Below are positions 20,640 to 28,743 of a stretch of 35,402 nt of DNA, piece after piece. The stretch's first letter is position 1. Each line of letters opens with the position of its first letter. Source of the DNA: an uncultured Clostridium sp. GTDB lineage: Bacteria > Bacillota > Clostridia > Oscillospirales > Oscillospiraceae. Below the pieces are notes generated by a model. That model made no database searches. It was not told where the DNA came from and was given only the letters and a program-made list of their open reading frames with translations. The stretch is taken from positions 1 to 35,402 of the forward strand of contig CAJFVL010000012.1 of the NCBI GenBank assembly GCA_904420465.1, written 5' to 3'. The translations under genes were made by a program, and so were the position numbers.

Positions 20640-21320
20640 TCAGTGAGTGGCTTTCTTTGCAATATGGGTTCCCAGGGCCTGGATGATGCTGACCATGACG
20701 ATGATGATGAGAATGACCACAACCATCACGTCGTTCCGGTTCCGGGCATAGCCATAGGAGTAGGCGAAGTTGCCCAGCCCCCCCGCGCCCAGGGTCCCGG
20801 CCATGGCGGTAAAGTTGATCAGGGAAATCAGGGTGATGGTCACGCCCCGGGCAATGCCGGGGATGGCCTCCTTCAAATAGACCCGCCAGATGATCTCCAG
20901 GGGGGAGGCGCCGATGGACTGGGCCGCCTCGATCATCCCGGAAGGCACTTCAGCCAGGGCGTTTTCCGTCTGACGGCCCAGATAGGGGATGGTGCCGAAC
21001 AGCAGGGGGATGATGGCCCCCCGCACCCCGATGGCCGTGCCCATGATCAGGCGGCTCAGGGTCATCAGCAGCATGGCCAGCAGGATATAGGGGATGGAAC
21101 GGAACACGTCGCAGAACTTGCTCAGCAGGAAATGGACCGGCCGGTTCTCCAGAATTCCCCCCCGCTTGGTGGTGAACAGCAGCACCCCGAAGGGGATGCC
21201 CAGCAGCAGGGAGATGGAGCCGGCGATCCCCACCATCTGGAGAGTCTGGAGAAAGGCCTGCCAGAGCTGACTTTTCAAGGCCACCACATTGGGCATGATC
21301 TGATTCAAAAGCTCAGCCAC
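20640..21320 (-). CDS. metI: Methionine ABC transporter permease
   Basis: PNVVALKSQLWQAFLQTLQMVGIAG, FRSIPYILLA, TMAGTLGAGGLGNFA-like EAA region. Confidence 0.93.
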   Translation of the reverse strand: MAELLNQIMPNVVALKSQLWQAFLQTLQMVGIAGSISLLLGIPFGVLLFTTKRGGILENRPVHFLLSKFCDVFRSIPYILLAMLLMTLSRLIMGTAIGVRGAIIPLLFGTIPYLGRQTENALAEVPSGMIEAAQSIGASPLEIIWRVYLKEAIPGIARGVTITLISLINFTAMAGTLGAGGLGNFAYSYGYARNRNDVMVVVILIIIVMVSIIQALGTHIAKKATH

Positions 21321-22347
21321 GGGCGATCACCTCCACCAAGACATTGCGGCTGGACAGATCTCCCATGGCGGCGGCGATCCGGTCGTGTTCCCCGCTGGCA
21401 ATGACCACCAGTCCGCCCAGGGGGTTGCCGTCGATCAGTTCGATGTCTCCCAGCAGAATATTCGCGTCAATTTCATAGGTGCGGGAAATATAGGAGATCA
21501 GCGCCTCGGAGGAACTGCGCTCCAGGTACCGCAGCCGGATCAGATAGTCCCCGGGCGAAAGCCGGACGGGATGGCCCGGGTCCTGAAGCAGGTCGTCGAT
21601 GCGGGAGAGGGTGGAGGTGCTGGACACAAAGCTTCGGGTAATCTCCTTCTGAGGGAAGGAGAACACCTGGAATACATCTCCCTCCTCCACCACCTGTCCG
21701 CCGTCCATGACATAGACCACGTCGCAGATCTCCTTGACCACCTGCATCTCGTGGGTGATGACCACAATGGTGATGCCCAGCGTCCGGTTCAAATCCTTGA
21801 GCAGCTGGAGGATGGACTTGGTGGTCTGGGGGTCCAGAGCGCTGGTGGACTCGTCGCTGATGAGCACCTCCGGGTCGTTGGCCAGCGCCCGGGCGATGGC
21901 CACCCGCTGCTTTTGTCCGCCGGACAGCTGGGAGGGATAGGCCCCCGCCTTGTCGGACAGGCCCACCAGCTCCAGCAGGCGGCGCACCTTCTGGTCCCTC
22001 TCCCGCCGGCCGATGCCGCTGCGGCGCAGCGGAAAGTCTACATTGCCGTAGGCCGTGCGGGCGGAGAACAGATTGAACTGCTGAAAGATCATGCCGATCT
22101 TTTTCCGCTTTTCCCGGAGCTCACCCGCCCGCAGCGCGGTGAGGTCAGCCCCGTCCACAACGACCCGCCCCTCGGTGGGCCGCTCCAGCAGGTTGATGCA
22201 CCGGGCCAGTGTGGACTTGCCCGCGCCGGAGAAGCCGATAATGCCGGCAATCTTTCCCTTTTCAATGTGCAGGCTGACGTCTCTCACCGCCTCCACCGCC
22301 TGCGCGCCATTGGCAAATCGCTTGGAGACGTGTTCCAATTGGATCAC
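21313..22347 (-). CDS. metN: Methionine ABC transporter ATP-binding protein with C-terminal NIL domain (GTG start)
   Basis: [37 protein letters not shown]-terminal NIL-like domain; RBS AAAGGGG before GTG at 22347. Confidence 0.93.
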   Translation of the reverse strand: MIQLEHVSKRFANGAQAVEAVRDVSLHIEKGKIAGIIGFSGAGKSTLARCINLLERPTEGRVVVDGADLTALRAGELREKRKKIGMIFQQFNLFSARTAYGNVDFPLRRSGIGRRERDQKVRRLLELVGLSDKAGAYPSQLSGGQKQRVAIARALANDPEVLISDESTSALDPQTTKSILQLLKDLNRTLGITIVVITHEMQVVKEICDVVYVMDGGQVVEEGDVFQVFSFPQKEITRSFVSSTSTLSRIDDLLQDPGHPVRLSPGDYLIRLRYLERSSSEALISYISRTYEIDANILLGDIELIDGNPLGGLVVIASGEHDRIAAAMGDLSSRNVLVEVIARG

Positions 22348-22361
22348 AGTGTTTCCCCTTT

Positions 22362-22403
22362 CCTGAAAATGAAAACGGCAGACACGCCAGTGCGCATCTG
22401 CCG
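22362..22403 (-). terminator. Putative attenuator terminator upstream of metN
   Basis: Minus strand CGGCAGATGCGC ACTG GCGTGTCTGCCG (12-bp stem with 2 GU pairs) followed by TTTTCATTTT. Confidence 0.75.
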
Positions 22404-22421
22404 CCGGACGAAAAACTCCGT

Positions 22422-22526
22422 TCACATTCGGAAGCGCGCAGCACAGCCGTCCATCATTCCAGAGCGCATGGAATCATGGAAGCAGATGGTCCGCATCCCG
22501 CTGTGCAGTACAATCGCATGCCGCAT
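22422..22526 (-). CDS. 34-aa methionine-rich leader peptide MRHAIVLHSGMRTICFHDSMRSGMMDGCAARFRM
   Basis: ATG preceded by AAAGGAG at 6-nt spacing; 6 Met of 34; stop lies upstream of the attenuator hairpin and metN. Confidence 0.6.
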   Translation of the reverse strand: MRHAIVLHSGMRTICFHDSMRSGMMDGCAARFRM

Positions 22527-22569
22527 GATGGACTCCTTTCTGGCTGAGCGCCCGGCTGATGTGCTTTTC

Positions 22570-22599
22570 AGCATACCACAATTCCCGAAAAAGTGTTAA
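22570..22599 (-). promoter_or_regulatory. Promoter of metN leader
   Basis: Minus strand TTAACA - 18 nt - TATGCT. Confidence 0.55.
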
Positions 22600-22690
22600 T
22601 ACACAAAGCCGAATGTTAGGTATAGCTAAATTCTATAACAGAGAGGCCGGGTCCGCGGGAAGAAAGCCGATCCGCGGGAGGCAGCCGCAC

Positions 22691-23590
22691 CTATGTGGCC
22701 ATGGCCTGCCTGACCTCCTTCAAATACAGCGCGCCCAGCCGGCTGAGTTCGCTGCCCCGGCGCTGGATATAGCCGATGCGCATAATGCCGCCGCCCCCCA
22801 GGGGGACCGCCTTGTACTCCGAGCCGTTGAGCTCCTCACATATAATACCGGAGCAGAGGGTAAAGCCATTGATCCCCTTCATAAAATTCAGGGCGGTGGC
22901 CCGGTCGCAGACCCGGATCAGCTGTCGGTAGGGGTAGGTGCTCATAACCTCCTCCGCGAGAAACAGGGAGTTCTCCTTCCCCACCTCGAAGGCGATGCAG
23001 GGGTAGGGCTCCAGGTCGGCCATGGTCAGCTCCGGGCGGGCGGCCAGGGGGTGTCCCTGCCAGAGATATACGCAGGTGGAGCAGTCCTTCAGCGGGTGAA
23101 ACTCCAGATTGTTCTCGTCCAGAAGCTTGGAGATATACCGCTGATTGAAATCATCCTGGTACAGGATGCCCAGCTCGCTTTTGTAATCCCGCACATTTTC
23201 AATGCACTCATAGGTTTTGGTCTCCAGCATGGAGAACTCATACTCCTCCATGCCCACCTTGCGGATCAGCTGGGAAAAGGCGTTGACCGCGAAGGTGTAG
23301 TGCTGGGCGGAGACGGAAAATTTCTTTTTGGATTTCCCCTCCACAAAGCGCTCCTCCAGCAGGGCATACTGGGCGCACACCTGCCGGGCGTAGCTGAGGA
23401 ATTCCTCCCCCTCCGCCGTGATGGTCACCCCGCGGTTGGAGCGCCGGAACAGCTCAAAGCCGATTTCCGCCTCCAGTTCTTTTACCGCGCTGGACAGGCT
23501 GGGCTGTGACACATACAGGTTTTTGGACGCGGCATTGACCGAGCCGCTGTCCGCGATCACGGTGACATATTTCAGCTGCTGCAGGGTCAT
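22691..23590 (-). CDS. LysR-family transcriptional regulator
   Basis: MTLQQLKYVTVIADSGSVNAASKNLYVSQPSLSSAVKELEAEIGFELFRRSNRGVTIT. Confidence 0.93.
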   Translation of the reverse strand: MTLQQLKYVTVIADSGSVNAASKNLYVSQPSLSSAVKELEAEIGFELFRRSNRGVTITAEGEEFLSYARQVCAQYALLEERFVEGKSKKKFSVSAQHYTFAVNAFSQLIRKVGMEEYEFSMLETKTYECIENVRDYKSELGILYQDDFNQRYISKLLDENNLEFHPLKDCSTCVYLWQGHPLAARPELTMADLEPYPCIAFEVGKENSLFLAEEVMSTYPYRQLIRVCDRATALNFMKGINGFTLCSGIICEELNGSEYKAVPLGGGGIMRIGYIQRRGSELSRLGALYLKEVRQAMAT

Positions 23591-23679
23591 GACTCCGGCC
23601 CTCCCTTTCCGTTGTTTCCATTATTATAATGAGGATGCCTCCGCTGCGCAAGAAGTCCCGTAGCTTTTTCACGGAGAGG

Positions 23680-23739
23680 CAGCGGGAAATCAAGGCGGTT
23701 TTCTCTTTTTTTCAAAAAAACAGGAGAGATTTCCCGCTG
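23680..23739. repeat. Long inverted repeat between the divergent LysR gene and lysine-transporter promoter
   Basis: 12-bp perfect arms CAGCGGGAAATC / GATTTCCCGCTG with inner CTCTTTTTTT / AAAAAAACAGGAG. Confidence 0.7.
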
Positions 23740-23756
23740 TTTTGGCCTGAATGTAA

Positions 23757-23785
23757 TTGACAAGGCCGTCCCTATGTGATATTAT
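23757..23785 (+). promoter_or_regulatory. Promoter driving the lysine riboswitch/transporter transcript
   Basis: TTGACA - 17 nt - TATTAT; ends 11 nt before the aptamer. Confidence 0.8.
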
Positions 23786-23796
23786 GCCTGCAAAGC

Positions 23797-23970
23797 AAAG
23801 ATGATAGAGGCGCAAAGCTCATCAGTATCCCCGTCCAGGCGCACAACCGCCGGCGAAGCGGGGAGAAAGGGTGCTTTGCCGAAATGGGGCGCCGGATTGT
23901 GCGGCGTTCTGTTGGGCGGCGGGATAAGATCCCGACGACTGTCACACTGCGTGAAGCGCTATCGTTCTTT
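23797..23970 (+). ncRNA. Lysine riboswitch (L box) aptamer
   Basis: P1 AAAGATGATAG/CTATCGTTCTTT; conserved AGAGGCGC...AGTA, GGGTGCTTTGCCGAA, P4 CGGGATAAGATCCCG, ACTGTCA; L2 CACAA (23842-23846) complementary to L3 TTGTG (23897-23901). Confidence 0.92.
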
Positions 23971-23992
23971 CCATGTATGGCTTTGGGATTGG

Positions 23993-24028
23993 AAACGACT
24001 GCGGCGCCGCGCGCTGTGGTCGTTTTTG
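23993..24028 (+). terminator. Riboswitch expression-platform terminator
   Basis: AAACGACTGCGGCGC..GCGCTGTGGTCGTTTTTGTTT hairpin plus U-tract before the SBP RBS. Confidence 0.75.
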
Positions 24029-24053
24029 TTTACCTTGCAGATGGAAAGGAAGA

Positions 24054-25013
24054 ATGAAAATGAAAAGATTTTCTGCTCTGTTCCTGGCTCTTGCCATGGC
24101 GCTCTCTCTGGCCGCCTGCTCCGGCGGCAGCGGCTCCTCCAGCTCCTCCGGCGGCAGCTCCAGCAGTTCCGGAGAGGGCGGCGAACAGGTGACCGTTCCC
24201 CCCGTGGAGGATCTGACCGGCGTGGACACCAGCGCCATCCCTGGCGTGGAGGACGGGGTCCTCACCGTGGGTATGGAGTGCGCCTACGCACCCTACAACT
24301 GGATGCAGATGGACGACTCCAACGGTGCGGTGCCCATCTCCAACGTGGCGGGCTCCTACGCCAACGGCTATGACGTGATGATCGCCAAGCGTATCTGCGA
24401 GGCCTACGGCTGGGAGCTGGAGATCGTCTCCAGCGACTGGGAGGGCCTCACTGCCTCCATCCAGTCCGGCGTGATGGACGCCAACATCGCCGGCCAGTCC
24501 ATGACCGCCGACCGGCTGGAGGAGGTGGACATGGCGGGCCCCTACTTCTATGCCACCATCGTCTGCGTCACCACCAAGGATTCCGCTAACGCTGAGGCCA
24601 CCTCCATCCAGGAGCTGAGCGGCAAGTGCACCGCCCAGACCGGCACCATCTGGTACGACTCCTGCCTGCCCCAGATCGAGGGGGCCGAGATCCTGCCCCC
24701 CGCCGAGTCCGCCCCTGCCATGATCATGCAGCTCCAGACCGGCACCGCCGACTTCATCTGCACCGATCTGCCCACCGCCATGGGCGCCGTGGCCAAGGAT
24801 GACGACCTGGTCATCCTGAACTTCTCCGGCACCGACGGGGATTTTCAGTTCGCCGACGAGGCGGAGCGGGCCGAGAATGTGAACATCGGCATCTCCGTGG
24901 AGAAGGGCAACACCCAGCTGGTGGAGGCCATGGACCGGGTGCTCTCCGCCCTGAACGAGGAGCAGTTCAACGCCCTCATGGACCAGGCCATCGCCATCCA
25001 GCCCGAGATCTGA
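24054..25013 (+). CDS. Amino-acid ABC transporter substrate-binding lipoprotein (family 3), probably lysine
   Basis: MKMKRFSALFLALAMALSLAACSGG signal/lipobox; MECAYAPYNW; RBS GGAAAGGA; tracked ORF start at 23973 lies inside the riboswitch and is rejected. Confidence 0.92.
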   Translation: MKMKRFSALFLALAMALSLAACSGGSGSSSSSGGSSSSSGEGGEQVTVPPVEDLTGVDTSAIPGVEDGVLTVGMECAYAPYNWMQMDDSNGAVPISNVAGSYANGYDVMIAKRICEAYGWELEIVSSDWEGLTASIQSGVMDANIAGQSMTADRLEEVDMAGPYFYATIVCVTTKDSANAEATSIQELSGKCTAQTGTIWYDSCLPQIEGAEILPPAESAPAMIMQLQTGTADFICTDLPTAMGAVAKDDDLVILNFSGTDGDFQFADEAERAENVNIGISVEKGNTQLVEAMDRVLSALNEEQFNALMDQAIAIQPEI

Positions 25014-25099
25014 TCGGGGAAAACAGCATCTTCACCGTGTCATCCGGCGCCGCCATCGGGGCCGGATGACGCGGCCTATACAGGAAAGGAGCGCCCTCT

Positions 25100-25981
25100 A
25101 TGGAGCGGTTTATCGATCTGGGCCGGGATATGTCCCTTCTCTGGGAGAACTATAAGGGAAGCTTTTTCCTCGGCAGCGGTTACCTGGGCGGTATCCGGAA
25201 CACGCTGGTGCTGGCGGTGGTGGCCACCCTGATTGGCTGCGTCATCGGCTTTACCTGCGGCGTCCTGAACACCATCCCCTACACCAAAAACGACCCCGCC
25301 CCCAAGCGCTTCGTCCTGAAGCTGATCCGGATGCTGGTGCGGGTCTATGTGGAGGTATTCCGGGGCACCCCCATGGTGCTTCAGGCGGTGTTCATCTATT
25401 ACGGCCTGCCCTACTTCTGGAACATCCAGTGGCCCAGCGTGTGGGCGGCTGCCATCCTGGTGGTGTCCATCAACACCGGGGCCTATATGGCCGAGTCGGT
25501 GCGGGGGGGCATCATCTCCATTGACCCCGGCCAGACCGAGGGGGCCAAGGCCATCGGCATGACCCATGTGCAGACCATGACCAGCGTGATCCTGCCCCAG
25601 GCCCTGCGGAACATCATGCCCCAGATCGGCAACAACTTTATCATCAACATCAAGGACACCTCGGTGATGTTTGTCATCACCTTCTCTGAGTTCTTCGCCT
25701 TCCACCGCTATCTGGTGGGGGTGAACAGCAAGTACTTCCCCTCCGCCGCCATCGAGATGATCGGCTACCTTACCATGACGCTGCTCGCCTCCCTCCTGCT
25801 GCGGCTGCTGGAGAAGCGGTTGGACGGCAGCGACAGCTATGAGCTGGTCCAGGGGGACCAGCTGGTCATGGCCGCCGGCACCTACCGCCACCCTGGCCAG
25901 CCCGGCGCCGAGGTACATAAGGAGCAGAGGGACCGGATTGCCCAGAATCTGAAGCACGGCCGGAACAGGGGGGAGCGGTGA
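25100..25981 (+). CDS. Amino-acid ABC transporter permease (His/Glu/Gln/Arg/opine family)
   Basis: [71 protein letters not shown]. Confidence 0.93.
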   Translation: MERFIDLGRDMSLLWENYKGSFFLGSGYLGGIRNTLVLAVVATLIGCVIGFTCGVLNTIPYTKNDPAPKRFVLKLIRMLVRVYVEVFRGTPMVLQAVFIYYGLPYFWNIQWPSVWAAAILVVSINTGAYMAESVRGGIISIDPGQTEGAKAIGMTHVQTMTSVILPQALRNIMPQIGNNFIINIKDTSVMFVITFSEFFAFHRYLVGVNSKYFPSAAIEMIGYLTMTLLASLLLRLLEKRLDGSDSYELVQGDQLVMAAGTYRHPGQPGAEVHKEQRDRIAQNLKHGRNRGER

Positions 25982-26724
25982 ATATGAACGACGCCATTTT
26001 AGAGGTCCGGCACCTGTCCAAGACCTTTGGAAAGAACGAGGTGCTGCGGGACATTGACTTCACCGTCCGTCCCGGGGATGTGACCAGTATCATCGGAGCC
26101 TCGGGTTCAGGCAAGTCCACCTTGCTGCGGTGTGTCAACCTGCTGGAGACCCCCACCAGCGGAGAGATTGTCTTTCATGGGGAGAGCGTCACCGGCGGCC
26201 GTGTCAACGCCAACGCCTACCGGACCAAGGTGGGCATGGTCTTTCAGTCCTTTAACCTGTTCAACAACATGACGGTTCTGCAGAACTGCATGGTGGGTCA
26301 GACCAAGGTGCTGAAAAAGAGCAGGGAGGAGGCCCGGGAGAATGCCATGCGCTACCTGACCCAGGTGGGGATGGCCCCCTATGTCAACGCCAAGCCCCGA
26401 CAGATCTCAGGCGGCCAGAAGCAGCGGGTGGCCATTGCCCGGGCCCTGGCCATGGAGCCTGAGGTGCTCCTCTTTGACGAGCCAACCTCAGCTCTGGACC
26501 CGGAGATGGTGGGCGAGGTGCTGGAGGTCATGCGCTCCCTGGCCGACGGAGGCATGACCATGCTGGTGGTCACCCACGAGATGGCCTTTGCCCGGGATGT
26601 GTCCAATCAGGTCGTTTTTATGTCGGAAGGGGTCATCTGTGAGCAGGGCAGTCCCCAGGAGGTTCTGTCCAATCCGAAGCAGCAGCGCACACGGGAGTTT
26701 CTGACGCGCTTTGCCAAGGGATAG
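25978..26724 (+). CDS. Amino-acid ABC transporter ATP-binding protein
   Basis: [52 protein letters not shown]. Confidence 0.95.
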   Translation: MNMNDAILEVRHLSKTFGKNEVLRDIDFTVRPGDVTSIIGASGSGKSTLLRCVNLLETPTSGEIVFHGESVTGGRVNANAYRTKVGMVFQSFNLFNNMTVLQNCMVGQTKVLKKSREEARENAMRYLTQVGMAPYVNAKPRQISGGQKQRVAIARALAMEPEVLLFDEPTSALDPEMVGEVLEVMRSLADGGMTMLVVTHEMAFARDVSNQVVFMSEGVICEQGSPQEVLSNPKQQRTREFLTRFAKG

Positions 26725-26748
26725 ATATGCAGAAGAACAGCAAAAGCT

Positions 26749-26788
26749 GAGCCGGAAGGCAGCGGTGCCGCTGCCTTCCGGCTCTTTT
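26749..26788 (+). terminator. Rho-independent terminator of the lysine transporter operon
   Basis: GAGCCGGAAGGCAGCGG TG CCGCTGCCTTCCGGCTC TTTT, 17-bp stem. Confidence 0.9.
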
Positions 26789-26802
26789 ATCCGGCGGCCG
26801 GG

Positions 26803-27519
26803 TCAGGATGCCTCAGACGGCTTGAAGCGCAGCAGCTTCTCCACCAGCTCCTCCCGACGGGCACTGAATTTTCGGAACAATCCGATGCCGCTCATGACAC
26901 AGAAAACGGCGGCGAGCTTCCATGGGTCGGGAAAGCCCGTCCACTGAAAGAGGGCGGCGCTCAGAGCAGAGCTGAACAGCAGGGACAGTCCGAGCAGGAT
27001 GCTTATCCGAGCCAGCAGGGCGACGGTGGACAGGCCCTGGAAATAGGCCTCCCACTTCTCCCCGTCCATGTGCTGCACCTTGAACTTCACCCAGAAGGCC
27101 CCCAGAGTCAGCCCCAGAAAGAGGAGGGCGGCCACGCCCTTCATCGCCTGGAACAGGACCAGGAGGGCCGCCAGCCGCCCCAGGGTCAGCCACTCCGGCC
27201 GGTGCTCCAGGAAGAACCAGCCGCACAGGGTCAGGGCCGCCCCCGCGGCGGCCAGCCCCAGGAACAGATAGACGCCCTCCCGGTCACTGGAAAAACGGTG
27301 AAAGGCCCGTACAGCTCCCGCCGCGAAGGACAGGGAGAGCAGCACCGTCCAGGCCGGGTCCTCCTGGAGGATGCACAGCACGGCCAGCCCCTGGGACAGA
27401 GTGAGCACCGCCCGCCCGGCCTTCCCCTGTCCCTCCGCCTGGAGCGCCAGGTCCCGCTCATCCCGCAGCAGGTGCAGGTCCCGGGCGCGGCGGGCCTCTT
27501 CTTTTCTTGTATTGGACAC
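26803..27519 (-). CDS. Multi-pass membrane protein, unknown function (GTG start)
   Basis: VSNTRKEEARRARDLHLLRDERDLALQAEG... then four or more hydrophobic segments; RBS GGAGGAG upstream of GTG 27519. Confidence 0.65.
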   Translation of the reverse strand: MSNTRKEEARRARDLHLLRDERDLALQAEGQGKAGRAVLTLSQGLAVLCILQEDPAWTVLLSLSFAAGAVRAFHRFSSDREGVYLFLGLAAAGAALTLCGWFFLEHRPEWLTLGRLAALLVLFQAMKGVAALLFLGLTLGAFWVKFKVQHMDGEKWEAYFQGLSTVALLARISILLGLSLLFSSALSAALFQWTGFPDPWKLAAVFCVMSGIGLFRKFSARREELVEKLLRFKPSEAS

Positions 27520-27548
27520 AGATTTGCTCCTCCTTACAGGTTTTGATG

Positions 27549-27809
27549 CTATGGACTCACAGCAAACTTCAGCAGCAGGGCGGCGCCCAGCAGGCACCAG
27601 AGGACGCCCAGCAGAAACCTGGACACTGCCTGATCCCCGGCAAAGCGGCACCAGCAGGCCCCAGCCAGCCCCAGAAACAACAGCGACAGGCCGCCCTGCC
27701 AGGCTCCGTTTCCCTTCAGCCAGCACAGCAGGGTGAGCAGCTGGCTGGCCGCCGCCCCCCACTCCAGGCTCAGGGCGGCCCACTCCCAGCGGTTAGCTCC
27801 GGCGCTCAT
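27549..27809 (-). CDS. Small membrane protein, unknown function
   Basis: 86 aa, hydrophobic segments, overlaps preceding gene by 17 bp. Confidence 0.55.
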   Translation of the reverse strand: MSAGANRWEWAALSLEWGAAASQLLTLLCWLKGNGAWQGGLSLLFLGLAGACWCRFAGDQAVSRFLLGVLWCLLGAALLLKFAVSP

Positions 27810-28224
27810 AGTAAATGAATACGATCAGCTCCACCAGGACACTGATTCCCGCCAGCACACCGGAGGTGACGAAGATGAAGCCCCAGCCCAGGTTTTCCGT
27901 GAGCAGGTAAGCCAGCAGGGAGAGCAGCATTACCGCCATGGTGATCCAAAACATGATGTCAAAGGTGCGGGCCCTGTACTTCAGCTTCACCAGCTGGTTG
28001 CGCTCGTCCAGCTCCGCGATCCTGTCCTCCCGTGTGGCCGATTTGGAGAAGGCCCGGACAAAGCCGGCGATCCCCAAAAGCAGCACCACCGCCGCGATCA
28101 CCAGATGCTTGATCTGCCGGGGCAGGAAATCGACGGGGTCTGTAATATAGCGGTACAGGCTGAACAGGCCCAGAGCCGTCCAGAAGGCGCCCCACGCCAG
28201 CCCCTTTTTGTTATAGACCTTCAT
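27793..28224 (-). CDS. Integral membrane protein (DUF2178-like)
   Basis: DRIAELDERNQLVKLKYRARTFDIMFWITM between TM pairs; overlaps XRE gene by 14 bp. Confidence 0.7.
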   Translation of the reverse strand: MKVYNKKGLAWGAFWTALGLFSLYRYITDPVDFLPRQIKHLVIAAVVLLLGIAGFVRAFSKSATREDRIAELDERNQLVKLKYRARTFDIMFWITMAVMLLSLLAYLLTENLGWGFIFVTSGVLAGISVLVELIVFIYYERRS

Positions 28225-28441
28225 ACTGTTGATCCTCCAATCGTTTGTTCTCCTCCAGACAGCACAGCTCCTCCACCGTGGTGCCGAATACCTGGGCCAG
28301 GCGGTAGGCCAGCATCAGGGAGGGACTGTATTGCTCCTTTTCGATGGAAATAATCGTCCGGGCGGACACCCGCACCAGGTCGGCCAGCTGCTGCTGCGTC
28401 AGCCCGGAGGCCAGCCGAAGTTCCTTTACCTTGGTTTTCAT
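28211..28441 (-). CDS. XRE/Cro-family transcriptional regulator
   Basis: MKTKVKELRLASGLTQQQLADLVRVSARTIISIEKEQYSPSLMLAYRLAQVFGTTVEELCCLEE. Confidence 0.93.
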   Translation of the reverse strand: MKTKVKELRLASGLTQQQLADLVRVSARTIISIEKEQYSPSLMLAYRLAQVFGTTVEELCCLEENKRLEDQQYEGL

Positions 28442-28460
28442 GGGGTCCCCCTTTCAGTAA

Positions 28461-28522
28461 AATATGAAGCTTGCTTCATGTGAAGCTAGCTTCATATTAC
28501 ACGGGGCGGGGACCTTTGTCAA
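28461..28522 (-). promoter_or_regulatory. XRE operon promoter with double-palindrome operator
   Basis: Minus strand TTGACA(28517-28522)-17-TAATAT(28494-28499); abutting palindromes ATGAAGCTTGCTTCAT (28464-28479) and GTGAAGCTAGCTTCAT (28480-28495). Confidence 0.8.
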
Positions 28523-28584
28523 GGGGGATGGGACGTTTTGCTTTGGGGAAGTGTAAACAATTTTTGAATCCGCCGGGAAATCCC

Positions 28585-28612
28585 TTGACATCTCCCGGCG
28601 GCGTGCTAAAAT
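28585..28612 (+). promoter_or_regulatory. Promoter of the ABC exporter operon
   Basis: TTGACA - 16 nt - TAAAAT; -35 lies in the loop of inverted repeat CCGCCGGGA / TCCCGGCGG (28570-28601). Confidence 0.65.
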
Positions 28613-28743
28613 GGTCCGCACGCCGATTGTTAATGCGTTAATAAAGCTGGGAGTGATGGAAATGCTGAACGGATGCAGGGAGCCGGAGCTGCCCAGCCGG
28701 AGGCTCCGGCGGGCGCACCGAAGCAGAGAGGAGGCGGATTGGC

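Noticed and set aside
22348-22562. SAM-I riboswitch upstream of metN
   Set aside because: No recognizable S-box core; the leader instead contains a Met-rich ORF and a terminator.
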